Source: an uncultured Paracoccaceae bacterium
GTDB lineage: Bacteria; Pseudomonadota; Alphaproteobacteria; Rhodobacterales; Rhodobacteraceae
DNA: 64,000 nt
Assembly: GCA_947501355.1 (NCBI GenBank)
Contig: CANMVA010000001.1
Span: 2,317,492 to 2,381,491, forward strand
Reading direction: 5' to 3'
Under the pieces are notes generated by a model that saw nothing but the letters and a program-made list of their open reading frames with translations, searched no databases and was not told the origin of the DNA. This document shows, piece after piece, positions 9,774-19,985 of the stretch. Position numbers and translations under genes: made by a program. The stretch's first letter is position 1; each line of letters starts with the position of its first letter.

Positions 9774-11108
9774 CTACCAGTTGTCCTTGAACCAGCGGAT
9801 CGCGCGTTTCAGCGACCGTGCCGGGTATTTCTCTGCGGGAATCTCGAAGTCCCACCACTCGTCTTGCGGGTTTGCTGCGAAGAGGCAGAGCCCCACGGAA
9901 GAGGCAAAAGCGGGGCCTGTGGCGGCTTGCGGCAGGCCTTGCACGCGGAGCGGACGGCCAAGACGGACCTGCTGGCCGAGGATTTTGCTGGCCAGCCCAT
10001 CGAGGCCGGGGATCTGGCTGCCGCCGCCGGTCAGGACGATCTGCTGACTGGGCAGGTGTTCGAACCCGGCGGCGTCCAGACGGACGCGGACCTCTTCGAG
10101 GATTTCCTCGACCCGTGGGCGCATGATGCCGATCAGTTCCGCGCGGGACACGGTGCGGCGGTCATGCTCCCAATCGCCGGTATCGCCGCCGATCTCGATC
10201 ATCTCGCGGTCGTCCATGCCGGTGGCGACGACGCCGCCGTAGAAGGTCTTGATCCGTTCGGCTGTGGCAGGGGGCACTTGCAAGCCCATGGAGATATCGC
10301 TGGTGACGTGCTCGCCACCCAGACGCACTGCATCGGAATAGATCATGTGCTTGCGCATGAAGATCGAGAGGCCAGTGGCCCCGCCGCCGAGGTCGATACA
10401 GGCCGCGCCCAGTTCCTGTTCATCCTCCACCAGCGACGAGATGCCGGAGACGTAGGAGGAGGACGCAAGGCCTGCCAGTTCCAGATCGCAGCGCTTGATG
10501 CAGTAAAGCAGGTTTTGGATCACCGTTTCATCGACAGTGAGCAGGTGCATATCGACGGCCAGTTCGTTACCCATCTGCCCACGCGGGTCACCAAGGCCAG
10601 AGCGGTGGTCGATCGCGAAGTTCACGGGCTGGGCGTGGAGAACTTCGCGCCCCTCGCCAAAGTCAGGCACATCGCAGGAAGCCATGACGCGGGCGATGTC
10701 CTGCTCCGTCGCGATGTTTTCGTCCAGCTCGACCACACCGTCGAGGCCATAAGAACGCGGGCGGGCCCCCGCGAAACAGGCGATGACGTGATCGACACGG
10801 GTGTTGGCCATTTTCTGCGCGGCCTGCACGGCGGTGCGGATCGCGCGTTCTGTTTCCTGCATGGCGTCAATCTCGCCAAAGCGGACGCCGCGAGAGCGGG
10901 TCGTCGCCGCGCCGATGACGCGGAAGCTGGACTGACCGGCGAGCGAGCCGATGCCATCAGCGTCGGAAAACTGCGACGGGCCGTCAAAGCGCAGGACCAG
11001 ACAGGCGATCTTGCTGCTGCCGATATCGAGGATCGCAATCACACCACGCTGCATCGCGGCTTGCCGCATGTTCCGCATGGCCCGTTGGGTCTGGTAAAGG
11101 TCGGTCAT
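9774..11108 (-). CDS. ftsA: Cell division protein FtsA
   Basis: The actin-like ATPase (444 residues) that tethers FtsZ to the membrane. Phosphate-binding motifs are AILDIGSSKIACLV near residue 25 and ACIDLGGGATGLSIF near 220; the C-terminal RSLKRAIRWFKDNW is a basic amphipathic membrane-targeting helix. It starts 3 bases after the ftsQ stop, so translation is probably coupled. The family's inserted 1C domain lies around residues 105-180. Confidence 0.97.
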   Translation of the reverse strand: MTDLYQTQRAMRNMRQAAMQRGVIAILDIGSSKIACLVLRFDGPSQFSDADGIGSLAGQSSFRVIGAATTRSRGVRFGEIDAMQETERAIRTAVQAAQKMANTRVDHVIACFAGARPRSYGLDGVVELDENIATEQDIARVMASCDVPDFGEGREVLHAQPVNFAIDHRSGLGDPRGQMGNELAVDMHLLTVDETVIQNLLYCIKRCDLELAGLASSSYVSGISSLVEDEQELGAACIDLGGGATGLSIFMRKHMIYSDAVRLGGEHVTSDISMGLQVPPATAERIKTFYGGVVATGMDDREMIEIGGDTGDWEHDRRTVSRAELIGIMRPRVEEILEEVRVRLDAAGFEHLPSQQIVLTGGGSQIPGLDGLASKILGQQVRLGRPLRVQGLPQAATGPAFASSVGLCLFAANPQDEWWDFEIPAEKYPARSLKRAIRWFKDNW

Positions 11109-11111
11109 CGT

Positions 11112-12020
11112 TTAGTCTGCCCCATTCTGCCCGTTATTTTGCCCGGTCTGGATGTCGCGTATGCGACGCAGTTCTTCGACTGCTGTTGTGTTCAGCCGGA
11201 TCGTTGGCCGGCTGGCATTTCGGATGTCCACGACGGCGAGGTCGCGGGCCAACATGTCTTTGGCGTGATCCAGAACGATCACGCGCTCTAGTGCCGCCAC
11301 CGCGCCCTCTTCGGGCAGCAGGATGCGCTGATCACGATTAAGGGCGACGTCCCAGCGACGTTCCCCCATGCGGACAAGACCGCGGATGCGGTCGGCGATG
11401 GGGGCTGAAACGGCGAGAAGCTCCAGCGCTTCGGTCGCGTGATCGGCGGCACCCTCGCCCGAGATGAGCGGCAGGTCGGGACGGCTGAGGCGCGCAGGAA
11501 TGTCGGCGACGACATAGCCTTCGCGGTCCAGCAGTTTGACGCCTTCGGGGGAGCGCCAGACGATCGCGGGCACCCGTTCGGTGATCTGCAGTTCCAGAAT
11601 GCCGCCGGGCTTGATGCGGACGGCAGCGTCTTCGACAGCGGCGAGCTCTTCGATATCGCGCTGCATTTGCGCGAGGTCCAGATCGAAGGAAGATATCGGA
11701 AATTCCACCGGGAAGGCTTTGCGGATGTCTTCGGCGAGCGGGTCCGACGCGCCGTCGATGGCCATCAGTTTAACCATGAATTCGGGGCGGGTTTCGATCT
11801 GGTTGCGCAGATCGGCGACCATCAGGCCGGCCTTTTCGCGGTTATCGGGGTTGGCGAAATAGGCACCCGCGATGAAGATGATCAGGAAGGCCGGCAGACC
11901 AACGCGCAGAGCCGCGCGGAAGAGCGGCGTCAGCCAGAGGCGGTTCATCCGGTAGGCCCAGCGCGAGGGCGCGGGATCACGGCGGGGGGCTGCGGGTTTG
12001 GTGGCGCTTAGCGGTTGCAT
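11112..12020 (-). CDS. ftsQ: Cell division protein FtsQ
   Basis: A bitopic divisome protein of 302 residues: a basic cytoplasmic N-terminus, one membrane helix (LRVGLPAFLIIFIAGAYF, about 35-55), a POTRA domain (MVKLMAIDGASDPLAEDIRKAF) and the periplasmic beta domain. The ATG at 12020 is chosen because GGTGGAGGATGCCTC directly precedes it and the protein then begins normally; the frame stays open upstream inside ddl. It overlaps the 3' end of ddl by 13 bases, which fits translational coupling. Confidence 0.95.
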   Translation of the reverse strand: MQPLSATKPAAPRRDPAPSRWAYRMNRLWLTPLFRAALRVGLPAFLIIFIAGAYFANPDNREKAGLMVADLRNQIETRPEFMVKLMAIDGASDPLAEDIRKAFPVEFPISSFDLDLAQMQRDIEELAAVEDAAVRIKPGGILELQITERVPAIVWRSPEGVKLLDREGYVVADIPARLSRPDLPLISGEGAADHATEALELLAVSAPIADRIRGLVRMGERRWDVALNRDQRILLPEEGAVAALERVIVLDHAKDMLARDLAVVDIRNASRPTIRLNTTAVEELRRIRDIQTGQNNGQNGAD

Positions 12021-12919
12021 GAGGCATCCTCCACCATCCAGCGGCAGAGCTGGCCGAAGCTCATGCCGGTTTTCTGGGCCTGTTCTGGGGTCAGCGAGGT
12101 GGGCGTCATGCCAGGCTGAGTGTTCGTCTCCAGTAGGATCAGGCCGTCGAGACCTTTGCTTTCGTCCCAACGAAAATCGGTGCGTGTCACGCCCCGGCAG
12201 CCCAGTGCTGTGTGGGCGCGAAGGGCGTAATCCATGCAAGCGTCGAAAATGTCTTGCGGGATATCGGCGGGGACGACGTGGTGGGAGCCGCCCTCCTCAT
12301 ATTTCGCGGCGTAGTCATACCAGCCGTCGGTGACGATATCGGTGACGGTCAGGGCTTTGTCGCCGATGACCGTGGTGGTGAGTTCGCGACCCGGCGCGAA
12401 GGCTTCGACCATGACCTCATCTGGCATTTCAGCGTTCAGGCGCGGGGGCTGGTCGCCCTTATGCACAAGGTAAACGCCGACGCTGGAGCCTTCGTTGTTC
12501 GGCTTGACCACGTAAGGCGGTGGCATGACGTGGGCGGCCTGGACGTCTGCAGTCTTGGCTATCACGCTTTCGACAATGGGCAACCCATAGGTCTTGTAGA
12601 CATCCTTGCTGCGCTGCTTGTCCATCGCCAGGGCCGAAGCGAGCACGCCGGAATGCGTGTAGGGGATTTGCAGCCATTCGAGGAGGCCCTGCACGCAGCC
12701 ATCCTCCCCCCAGCGGCCATGCAAAGCGTTGAACACAACATCAGGCGCCGCATCCGACAGACGCGCCATCAGGTCCGGACCCGCGTCCAGCTCGATCACG
12801 TTGAAACCTTCGTCCCGTAAAGCGGCGGCGCATTCGCGCCCGGTGGACAAGGACACTTCGCGCTCTGCCGAAGGTCCGCCCATCAGTACCGCCACTTTCG
12901 GGGGTGTCCTGCTCGACAT
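12008..12919 (-). CDS. ddl: D-alanine--D-alanine ligase
   Basis: An ATP-grasp ligase of 303 residues that makes the D-Ala-D-Ala dipeptide used by MurF. The N-terminal VAVLMGGPSAEREVSLSTG, the central PPYVVKPNNEGSSVGVY ATP-grasp segment and the C-terminal LLETNTQPGMTPTSLTPEQA with metal-binding residues are all present. It sits between murB and ftsQ and overlaps ftsQ. Confidence 0.97.
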   Translation of the reverse strand: MSSRTPPKVAVLMGGPSAEREVSLSTGRECAAALRDEGFNVIELDAGPDLMARLSDAAPDVVFNALHGRWGEDGCVQGLLEWLQIPYTHSGVLASALAMDKQRSKDVYKTYGLPIVESVIAKTADVQAAHVMPPPYVVKPNNEGSSVGVYLVHKGDQPPRLNAEMPDEVMVEAFAPGRELTTTVIGDKALTVTDIVTDGWYDYAAKYEEGGSHHVVPADIPQDIFDACMDYALRAHTALGCRGVTRTDFRWDESKGLDGLILLETNTQPGMTPTSLTPEQAQKTGMSFGQLCRWMVEDASCNR

Positions 12920-12971
12920 CCCGTGTGTGCCTCAGTTTTACCGCAGGCCGTCTATCGCGACCCATTTTTCG

Positions 12972-13910
12972 TTATTCTTTAGTGCCTGTCGGGGCCGGTT
13001 CACCGACCCTCATAATTTCCCACTGTAGCTCTATCCCACTGGTTTCGTAAACCCTTTTGCGCACGTGCTCGCCAAGGTTTTCCAGATCGGCAGCGGTGGC
13101 GGTGCCGGTGTTGACCAGAAAGTTGGGATGTTTGGGCGACATCTGCGCGCCGCCCAGTGTCTCGCCGCGTAATCCTGCGTCATCGATGACCTTCCAGGCT
13201 TTCAGCTCATGGCTGTCATCTGCTTGACCAGTCGAGGAAAAACCAGCCGGGTTGCGGAAGGTGGAGCCTGCCGTGCGGTCCTTGGTGGGTTGGGTTTCGT
13301 CGCGCTTTTTCATCTGCGCTTCCATGCGGGCGTGGAGCGCTGCGGGATCGCCTTTGGGTGCACGGAAGGTCGCTTGGGTCAGCACCCAGCCTTCGGGCAG
13401 ATCGGTCTGGCGGTAGCGGAAATTGAGGTCATCTGCGGTGAGCATCTTGATCTCGCCATCGCGGGTTACGGCTTGGGCGGAGTGGAAGACATCGGCCACG
13501 TAGGACCCATAGCAGCCCGCGTTCATTCTGATGGCCCCGCCGATGGCTCCGGGGATGGTGCGGAGGAACGTCAGGTCGAGGCCAGCGGCCGCCGCCTTGC
13601 GCGCGACATGAGCGTCGAGGGCGGCAACGCCTGCGGTGACTTCGTCTCCGTCGATGGTGATTGCATTGAACCCCCGCCCCATGCGGATGACGACTGCGCG
13701 GATGCCACCGTCGCGGACGATCAGGTTCGAGCCGACGCCCATGGGGAAGACTTTGATGTCTGCGGCGAGCGCTTTCAAGAAGGCTTGCAGGTCTTCGAGG
13801 TCGGCGGGCTGGAAGAGAAGGTCCGCCGGACCGCCGACGCGGAGCCAGGTGAGGTCGTTCAGCGGGCGGCTTGGGGTGAGAGTGCCGCGTGGGGTTGGGA
13901 GTGTAGTCAT
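12972..13910 (-). CDS. murB: UDP-N-acetylenolpyruvoylglucosamine reductase MurB
   Basis: A flavoprotein that reduces enolpyruvyl-UDP-GlcNAc to UDP-MurNAc. FAD-binding elements [24 protein letters not shown] and [19 protein letters not shown] are clear, and [10 protein letters not shown] holds the catalytic serine. With the ATG at 13910 it has 312 residues; an in-frame start at 13946 gives 324 and neither has a strong ribosome site. It follows the unknown 544-residue gene by about 50 bases. Confidence 0.96.
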   Translation of the reverse strand: MTTLPTPRGTLTPSRPLNDLTWLRVGGPADLLFQPADLEDLQAFLKALAADIKVFPMGVGSNLIVRDGGIRAVVIRMGRGFNAITIDGDEVTAGVAALDAHVARKAAAAGLDLTFLRTIPGAIGGAIRMNAGCYGSYVADVFHSAQAVTRDGEIKMLTADDLNFRYRQTDLPEGWVLTQATFRAPKGDPAALHARMEAQMKKRDETQPTKDRTAGSTFRNPAGFSSTGQADDSHELKAWKVIDDAGLRGETLGGAQMSPKHPNFLVNTGTATAADLENLGEHVRKRVYETSGIELQWEIMRVGEPAPTGTKE

Positions 13911-13959
13911 GTGGTGCGTGGTAGTTTGGCGCTCCCGATTTCGCAAGTCGGCTTAGCCT

Positions 13960-15594
13960 CTACGCTCCGGGCGGACCCCCACTGCCAAATCTTTCCAACC
14001 ATTCGATAATGTCCCCAAAAGTCTTCCAACGCTTAAACTGCTTGATAAGCCAATCAACAGAAGCACCCGCTTTCTCAGCATGCGGCCTGCCTTTTTCGAC
14101 AAACCGTCCAAGCGTTGCCGCCAAACGCGCCGCTTCTTTCGCGAAGCGATTTTTGAGTACAACTGCATGGGTATCACTATTGGTCTCTTCGATTGCTCTT
14201 TCTACTTCCTCCAATTGCGAAATCAGATTCTTGAGAACAGCGATACCTTCAGGATCCATTCGCGCGAGGTCTTCGCTTTCGAACCGTTCAATTTTTTCGA
14301 GACCCGACTTGAGGTCAGCTACAATTGGCGCTGTCGCCTCGTTTCCTAATTCGAGGGCATCCAGCGGGGCCATACTCTCGATACTCGGGCCAAAGTGTTT
14401 TCCGCACAAATCCCGCAACAGATGGATATTTGTATCGAGCATTGAAGCGAGAGTGTCGCCAATCTCTTTGCGCTTCGCTTCCTCCAAACTGAAGCTGTAG
14501 AGATATCCACCTAAAGTGATGAGCCGTCGCGCACGAATTTCTTTCTTTTCATCTATACGAGTAAGCTCATTGAGGACTTTCTCCGCGGATACCGCCAAAG
14601 TCGAAGCGGCATTATTTCCGCGTGCAGCCTCGTCCATGAAATCAAAGACGTCCTGAAGGCCGTCTTTCAATTCGTCAACGTCGGCGACAAAGCGCTTCAC
14701 CTTTGCTGGATCATCGATATGGCTCAGGTCTTCATCAAAGCCGACCATTTCGAGCCACCGGCGGGCAGGATCAAACTCGAACTCGGCGATACTTGTTTTT
14801 GAAAGCGGAGACGAAGAGCCCGCCTCATACAGTTCAACAATCTCCGCAATCATCGGGTTGATATGCGCAGGACCTTTTTCCCAGTCTACGACTTCGATCA
14901 GCACGATTTCTTTGAGCATCTCCCATTCACGGTCAGAGCGATCTTTTCCCTCCATTACTTCGTCATACCAATTGGTCCAGAATGACCAGTCGACGGCTAA
15001 TTCCCTGCTGTCTTTGGCGGTTATTGAAGCCTTTAGAGCAAGCCAGCCTAAGGGGTCTTTACGGTCGCTCCAGATGGGCTGTTCCAGTAATTCTTCATGA
15101 ACAAACGCAGCATCAAGACGAACTTGCTCCCAAAAATCTCCCTTATTATCTCCTCCTTCATTATCGTCTTCTTCCTCATTGCTCAGCCTTTTTTTGAACA
15201 TTCTCTCTGTTTCGGCGGCTGAGAATGTTTTCTCTGACACGTCAAACGCTTCGATAATCCGAGAACCAAACTCGGTCTCGGGGGCCGTTATGACCGCCGC
15301 GGTAGCAAATATTGGAGAAATCCCAGTTCCTATTTTCGCGTGACCCGCGCAAACCTCAAAGAGATCAAAATCGTCTTCATGTCTTACCGAAAGGCATGAG
15401 ACCAGCGCCGTACGGAGAAGGAAAAGGGGTGGCACTCCGTTATGGTGCCTTTCGAGAAAATTGGCCAAGCTCCAGTCATATGGAAGTGTTCTTAGAGCTG
15501 TCCTCAAGGCAAGGATAGTAGCAGCTCTGTGCGGCTGGACTTCTAGCCAAGCTGTTAAGCTTTCAGCATCAACAATCTCACTAACCTCAACCAT
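13960..15594 (-). CDS. unknown 544-residue protein inserted in the dcw cluster
   Basis: Not recognised. The gene is visibly richer in A/T than its mur neighbours and uses more mixed codons, suggesting later acquisition. The N-terminal 45 residues (AWLEVQPHRAATILALRTALRTLP) resemble a leader region that I recall in unrelated rhodobacterial hypothetical proteins; the rest is acidic and helical, with a Glu/Asp-rich stretch near 155-165 and a helical C-terminus rich in Lys/Trp. No signal peptide, membrane segment or catalytic motif is visible. AAGGTGCAAGT precedes the ATG. It lies between DUF2484 and murB, in the same direction, and may be cotranscribed with murB. Confidence 0.75.
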   Translation of the reverse strand: MVEVSEIVDAESLTAWLEVQPHRAATILALRTALRTLPYDWSLANFLERHHNGVPPLFLLRTALVSCLSVRHEDDFDLFEVCAGHAKIGTGISPIFATAAVITAPETEFGSRIIEAFDVSEKTFSAAETERMFKKRLSNEEEDDNEGGDNKGDFWEQVRLDAAFVHEELLEQPIWSDRKDPLGWLALKASITAKDSRELAVDWSFWTNWYDEVMEGKDRSDREWEMLKEIVLIEVVDWEKGPAHINPMIAEIVELYEAGSSSPLSKTSIAEFEFDPARRWLEMVGFDEDLSHIDDPAKVKRFVADVDELKDGLQDVFDFMDEAARGNNAASTLAVSAEKVLNELTRIDEKKEIRARRLITLGGYLYSFSLEEAKRKEIGDTLASMLDTNIHLLRDLCGKHFGPSIESMAPLDALELGNEATAPIVADLKSGLEKIERFESEDLARMDPEGIAVLKNLISQLEEVERAIEETNSDTHAVVLKNRFAKEAARLAATLGRFVEKGRPHAEKAGASVDWLIKQFKRWKTFGDIIEWLERFGSGGPPGA

Positions 15595-15633
15595 ACTTGC
15601 ACCTTGCCGTGGATCGTCGCACTCGACAACCCA

Positions 15634-15882
15634 CTACCGCCCTACCTTCCCTCTCACCCACCGCCAAGCGTAAATGACCGGCCATTTCAGCAGCCAGCCG
15701 CCCGCAACCGTTACGCCCAGCGCCCACCAAATCCCGGCGTCCCACCAGACCCAGAGGACAATTGGCACACCGACCGCGATCAGGGCGTAGGCGCTAGTCC
15801 AGTGGTTGTCTTTGCTGGGGACAACCGCAGCGATGTTGGCGGCGAGAAGCCAGAGGCAAGCCGCGATGAGGCTGTAGGTCAT
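15634..15882 (-). CDS. DUF2484 family membrane protein (copy 2)
   Basis: An 82-residue protein with two or three hydrophobic helices (LIAACLWLLAANIAAVVP; AYALIAVGVPIVLWVWW; WALGVTVAGGWLLKW) and a basic C-terminal tail. It belongs to the small DUF2484 family known from Rhodobacterales beside murC/murB. Its start overlaps the stop of the upstream paralogue by 4 bases (ATGA), so the two are translationally coupled and look like a tandem duplication. Role unknown; the position suggests a link to cell-wall synthesis, which is inference. Confidence 0.75.
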   Translation of the reverse strand: MTYSLIAACLWLLAANIAAVVPSKDNHWTSAYALIAVGVPIVLWVWWDAGIWWALGVTVAGGWLLKWPVIYAWRWVRGKVGR

Positions 15883-16133
15883 TTGGGGAGCTCGGGGCGC
15901 TCTCCGCGGGCGCGTTTGTAGAGGTAGCGCAGGGGGTTGCGGAACATCGAGACGAAGGCGGCAAGGCCAAGGGCGGCGAAGATCCAGCCGTGCTGGGCTC
16001 CGATATACGCGATGCCAAAGGGGGCGGCGATGAGGAGCACTATGCCGGGGGCATATTGGTGCTTCATGGGGAGCATAGCGACGATGGTCGCGGCCAGGAC
16101 CCAGAGGGCGGCGAGGATGAGGGACAGGCTCAT
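15879..16133 (-). CDS. DUF2484 family membrane protein (copy 1)
   Basis: An 84-residue paralogue of the following gene: same opening pattern (SLILAALWVLAATIVAMLP), two further hydrophobic segments and a basic tail (NPLRYLYKRARGERP). It lies between murC and the second copy. Because both copies share the N-terminal motif L-x-AA-x-LW-x-LAA, duplication is more likely than chance similarity. The biochemical role of the family is not known. Confidence 0.8.
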   Translation of the reverse strand: MSLSLILAALWVLAATIVAMLPMKHQYAPGIVLLIAAPFGIAYIGAQHGWIFAALGLAAFVSMFRNPLRYLYKRARGERPELPK

Positions 16134-16146
16134 AATTACTGGACCA

Positions 16147-16188
16147 AGAAAATTCAGAATTTTCTAGGCAGAATTTTCTGAAAATTCT
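16147..16188. repeat. two adjacent perfect AT-rich palindromes after murC
   Basis: Palindrome one is AGAAAATTC-A-GAATTTTCT (16147-16165); palindrome two is AGAATTTTC-T-GAAAATTCT (16170-16188) and touches the murC stop codon. The same layout and the AGAATTTT/AAAATTCT arms recur at 4192-4235. They may act as terminators, processing sites or dispersed palindromic repeats. Confidence 0.55.
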
Positions 16189-17604
16189 TCATCGCGCCAG
16201 ACGGTCGGGCAGGCCATTGGCCCATGTGCTGATCGTACCGGCGCCAAGGCAGACGACCATGTCCCCCGGGCGGGCCTGTTCGCGGACAAGGCGTTCGAGG
16301 TCATCTTCGGAGACGATGGCGCGGGCATGGCGGTGGCCGTGGCGGATGAGGCCTGCGACCAGATCGTCGCGGGAGGCGCCTTCGATGGGGTCTTCCCCGG
16401 CGGAGAACACCTCGGCTATGGCCACGACATCGGCGTCGTTGAAGCAGGCGCAGAAATCGTCGAACAGATCATGCAGGCGGGTGTAGCGGTGGGGCTGATG
16501 CACAGCGATGACGCGGCCTTCGGTGGCTTGGCGCGCGGCTTTCAGGACAGCGGCGATTTCGACCGGGTGATGGCCGTAATCGTCGATGATCGTGACGCCG
16601 TTTACTTCGCCTACTTTGGTGAAGCGGCGGTTGACGCCTCCGAAGGCGGCGAGCGCTGCGCGGATTTCCTCGGCCTTCATGCCCAGATGACGGGCGACGG
16701 CAACGGCAGCCAAAGCGTTGGAGACGTTGTGATCGCCGGGCATGGGAAGCGAGCAATCCTCGATCACCATCTCCTCAGCCTGTAGGGCGATGTCGAAATG
16801 GGCAACGCCGCCTTTGTAATGCAGGTTCACGGCGCGCACATCGGCTTGGGCGTTGAACCCGTAGGTCACGACGCGGCGGTCGCTGATCTTGCCGACGAGC
16901 GATTGCACCTCGGCGTGATCGGTGCAGCACACAGCCAGCCCGTAGAACGGGATGTTGGAGACGAAATCCAGAAAGCCTTGGCGGAGCGTGTCGAAATCGC
17001 CCCAATGCTCCATATGCTCGGGGTCGATATTGGTGACGATGGCGATGGTGGCGGGGAGGCGGTTGAAGGTGCCGTCGCTCTCATCGGCTTCCACAACCAT
17101 CCATTCGCCCTGCCCCATCCGCGCATTGGAGCCGTAGGCGTGGATGATGCCGCCATTGACGACGGTGGGGTCCAGATCGCCTGCGACCAGGAGTTCGGCC
17201 ATCATCGTGGTGGTGGTGGTTTTGCCGTGCGTGCCTGCGATGGCGATGTTGGATTTCAGGCGCATCAGTTCGGCCAGCATTTCCGCGCGGCGCACGACGG
17301 GGAGGCCTAGACGGCGCGCCTCGTCCAATTCGGGATTGCCGGGCTTGATAGCCGACGAAATGACGACGACCTCCGCCCCATCCAAGTTCTCAGCCCGTTG
17401 ACCTTCGAACACCACAGCGCCCAGCTTTTTCAGACGGTCCGTGATCTTCGAGCCTTTCAGGTCAGAGCCCTGCACGGTGTAGCCGTGGTTCAGCAGCACT
17501 TCAGCAATGCCCGACATGCCGATGCCGCCAATGCCCACGAAATGGATCGGCCCCACGTCGCCCGGGAGTTTCGTCGCTGCGTTCATTCTGGGGTCTCCGT
17601 CCAT
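16189..17604 (-). CDS. murC: UDP-N-acetylmuramate--L-alanine ligase MurC
   Basis: The Mur ligase that adds L-Ala to UDP-MurNAc. [16 protein letters not shown] forms the N-terminal nucleotide-binding fold and GTHGKTTTT is the ATP-binding loop near residue 115; the C-terminal domain includes [16 protein letters not shown]. The ATG at 17604 is favoured by GAGGAG seven bases upstream and gives 471 residues; an internal ATG at 17586 is also plausible. It follows murG by 23 bases. Confidence 0.97.
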   Translation of the reverse strand: MDGDPRMNAATKLPGDVGPIHFVGIGGIGMSGIAEVLLNHGYTVQGSDLKGSKITDRLKKLGAVVFEGQRAENLDGAEVVVISSAIKPGNPELDEARRLGLPVVRRAEMLAELMRLKSNIAIAGTHGKTTTTTMMAELLVAGDLDPTVVNGGIIHAYGSNARMGQGEWMVVEADESDGTFNRLPATIAIVTNIDPEHMEHWGDFDTLRQGFLDFVSNIPFYGLAVCCTDHAEVQSLVGKISDRRVVTYGFNAQADVRAVNLHYKGGVAHFDIALQAEEMVIEDCSLPMPGDHNVSNALAAVAVARHLGMKAEEIRAALAAFGGVNRRFTKVGEVNGVTIIDDYGHHPVEIAAVLKAARQATEGRVIAVHQPHRYTRLHDLFDDFCACFNDADVVAIAEVFSAGEDPIEGASRDDLVAGLIRHGHRHARAIVSEDDLERLVREQARPGDMVVCLGAGTISTWANGLPDRLAR

Positions 17605-17627
17605 CGTGCTGCTCCTCATTTCGGCGC

Positions 17628-18719
17628 TTAGGCGCTCTGTAAATCCTCGACCATAGCGACGAGTCGATCCGTCGCGTCCGGGCGGCTTTGTCCTAACGCC
17701 GCAAGCGCCATTTGCAACGCGGCATTTTCATCCGACAGGACAGCCTCAATCTGTTGGGACAGGCTTTCAACGGAAAGCGCGCTTTCGGGGATCAGGATGG
17801 CGGCGTTGGCGTCCACCAATCCGCGAGCGTTTGCTGTCTGCTCGTCCCGGATCGCAGCGGCGAGCGGGATCAGAATCGATGGGCGGCCGATGACGCTGAT
17901 ATCGGCGACGGAAGAGGCTCCGGCCCGGCTGATGACCAGCTGCGCTTCGGACATGCGCGTGGGGATGTCGGTGAAAAAGGGTGCGACCTCCGCGGGGATG
18001 CCCTGTTCTGCATAATAAGCCGTCACCCGGTCGTGATCAGCGTCACGCGCCTGATGGCTGACCCGGATGTTTTTAAGGATCGCCGTGGGCAAGGCGGCAA
18101 TCGCGGGCGGCACGACATCCGACAGGATCGTGGCCCCTTGGGAGCCACCGATGACAAGGATCGACATGGGATAATCACCGGGCGGGATATAGGCGGCACC
18201 GGCCCGCTCCATCACGGCGGCGCGCACGGGGTTGCCGGTGGGCACGCCTTCCACGCCGTCCGGCAGCTCGGTCGGCCATGTGCCGCAGGCCACGCGCTGA
18301 ACGCGCTTGGCAAAAAGCTGGTTTACCCGGCCCAGCACGCCGTTTTGTTCGTGGATCATCCGCGGCAGGCGCAGCAAGGTCGCCGCTCCCATCGCCGGGA
18401 TCGCGGGATAGCCGCCAAACCCCACCACAACGGCGGGCTTGTCGCGCATCATCTTCAAGGTCGCGCCAATGATCCCGCTGGCAATGCGGAATGGCACAAG
18501 GGCTTTGGCCAGCAAACCGCCGCGCGCGAATGTGGCGCTGGCGACCTGTTCGATCTCGACCACATGGGGAAAGCCGCCGGTGTAGCGTGCACCGCGCGCA
18601 TCGGTGCTGAGCTTCACACGCCAGCCCTTGCGCAGCATCGCCTCGGCCAGGGCTTGGGCGGGGAACATATGCCCGCCTGTGCCACCAGCCGCGATCACCA
18701 GAAGGGGCGCTTTGCTCAT
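17628..18719 (-). CDS. murG: UDP-GlcNAc:lipid I N-acetylglucosaminyltransferase MurG
   Basis: A peripheral membrane GT-B glycosyltransferase (363 residues) that turns lipid I into lipid II. The N-terminal [10 protein letters not shown] loop and the C-terminal donor-binding region [23 protein letters not shown] are present. The start at 18719 ([13 protein letters not shown]) is the family start; the frame is open further upstream inside ftsW. It lies 4 bases after ftsW, as expected for a coupled flippase/transferase/polymerase segment. Confidence 0.97.
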   Translation of the reverse strand: MSKAPLLVIAAGGTGGHMFPAQALAEAMLRKGWRVKLSTDARGARYTGGFPHVVEIEQVASATFARGGLLAKALVPFRIASGIIGATLKMMRDKPAVVVGFGGYPAIPAMGAATLLRLPRMIHEQNGVLGRVNQLFAKRVQRVACGTWPTELPDGVEGVPTGNPVRAAVMERAGAAYIPPGDYPMSILVIGGSQGATILSDVVPPAIAALPTAILKNIRVSHQARDADHDRVTAYYAEQGIPAEVAPFFTDIPTRMSEAQLVISRAGASSVADISVIGRPSILIPLAAAIRDEQTANARGLVDANAAILIPESALSVESLSQQIEAVLSDENAALQMALAALGQSRPDATDRLVAMVEDLQSA

Positions 18720-18723
18720 ATTC

Positions 18724-19890
18724 TTACCTGCCGCGTCTGAGGAGAATATCTCCGATTTCGCCTTGCGGTCTTGTACGCGTAAACGACAGCAACATGCCAA
18801 CTGCGATACCGCCTGCAATAAGCGAAGACCCGCCGTAGCTTACAAAGGGCAACGTCATGCCTTTGGCGGGCAGAAGGCGCACGGCGACGCCCATATTGAT
18901 CATCGCCTGAATGCCGAAGACACAGACAAGGCCGGTGCCTGCTAGGCGGATAAACGGATCGCGTTCTTTCATCAAACGCATGAGCGAGCGGACTACGACG
19001 GTGGCGTAGAGCGCGATGATGATGCCGACGAGGATCATGCCGTATTCCTCGGCCGCTACGGCGATGATGAAGTCCGTATGCGCATCCGGCAGCGACCATT
19101 TTACTTGGCCTTCGCCGACACCAACGCCGAAGAACCCGCCCTCGCGAATGGCATTGGTCGCGTAGCCAAGCTGGGTGGTGGGGTCGACATCAGGTGAAAG
19201 AAACCCGTCGATCCGGCGGGCGAAGTGCTCCGAATTGGAATAGGCAACCGTGCCTGCGAAAAGCACCATACCGGCCATGCCCAAAAGCAGGATCATGGGG
19301 GCGCCTGCCACGAAATACATCACACCCCATGCAAAAAGGATCAGGCAGGCCTGACCGAAATCAGGCTGCATCGCCAACAGAAACACGATGATAATCGTAA
19401 GCGCGAAGGACAGGGTTTTGCCCGGCGGACCGTTGATTTCCTGGCTTGCCGCCAGCATCCAGGCGGCCATGACGACAAAGCCAGGTTTGAGGAATTCGGA
19501 CGGCTGTATCGACGCGAAGCCAAGCGAGTACCAACGCACGGCCCCCTTGCCGAAATCCGTGCCGAAGAGCGGCAGGAAAGCCAACGCTGCAAAGGCCGCG
19601 ATAAAGCCCAGAACAGCCAGACGGCGCACTAACGCGGGTGACATCATCGAGGTCAGCAGCATGACGGTCAACGCCATGCCACCAAAGATGGTCTGGCGGA
19701 TTACGTAGTGAAACGGCTCGAACCCGTTTTTCGCGGCCAGCGGCGGAGAGGCCGCAAAGCCCAGCATCAGCCCGATACAAAAGAGCCCAAGGATCGCGGA
19801 CAGCGTCCAGCGATCAATCGTGCGCCACCATTTGGGAAGAATAGGCTCCCCGTCCCGCGATGGGAGAGAGCCATAGACCATCTCAGTCAT
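18724..19890 (-). CDS. ftsW: Peptidoglycan polymerase FtsW
   Basis: A SEDS-family glycosyltransferase of 388 residues with about ten membrane helices, polymerising lipid II at the septum together with FtsI. Diagnostic pieces are [18 protein letters not shown], the extracellular loop with [12 protein letters not shown], and FVSYGGSSL near the C-terminus. It heads the ftsW-murG-murC block and is separated from murD by three other genes. Confidence 0.96.
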   Translation of the reverse strand: MTEMVYGSLPSRDGEPILPKWWRTIDRWTLSAILGLFCIGLMLGFAASPPLAAKNGFEPFHYVIRQTIFGGMALTVMLLTSMMSPALVRRLAVLGFIAAFAALAFLPLFGTDFGKGAVRWYSLGFASIQPSEFLKPGFVVMAAWMLAASQEINGPPGKTLSFALTIIIVFLLAMQPDFGQACLILFAWGVMYFVAGAPMILLLGMAGMVLFAGTVAYSNSEHFARRIDGFLSPDVDPTTQLGYATNAIREGGFFGVGVGEGQVKWSLPDAHTDFIIAVAAEEYGMILVGIIIALYATVVVRSLMRLMKERDPFIRLAGTGLVCVFGIQAMINMGVAVRLLPAKGMTLPFVSYGGSSLIAGGIAVGMLLSFTRTRPQGEIGDILLRRGR

Positions 19891-19985
19891 GGATAATTAC
19901 CGCCAACTTGCCTCAATCACGCCCCTTTGCGGGGTCTAGCTGCAACTCTACCGCGTGTCGGGCGATTTGGCTAGAAAAACTGCGC

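Noticed and set aside
8000-11290. Long plus-strand frames opposite ftsZ and ftsA
   Set aside because: ftsZ and ftsA are unambiguous on the minus strand; the opposite frames show only biased composition.
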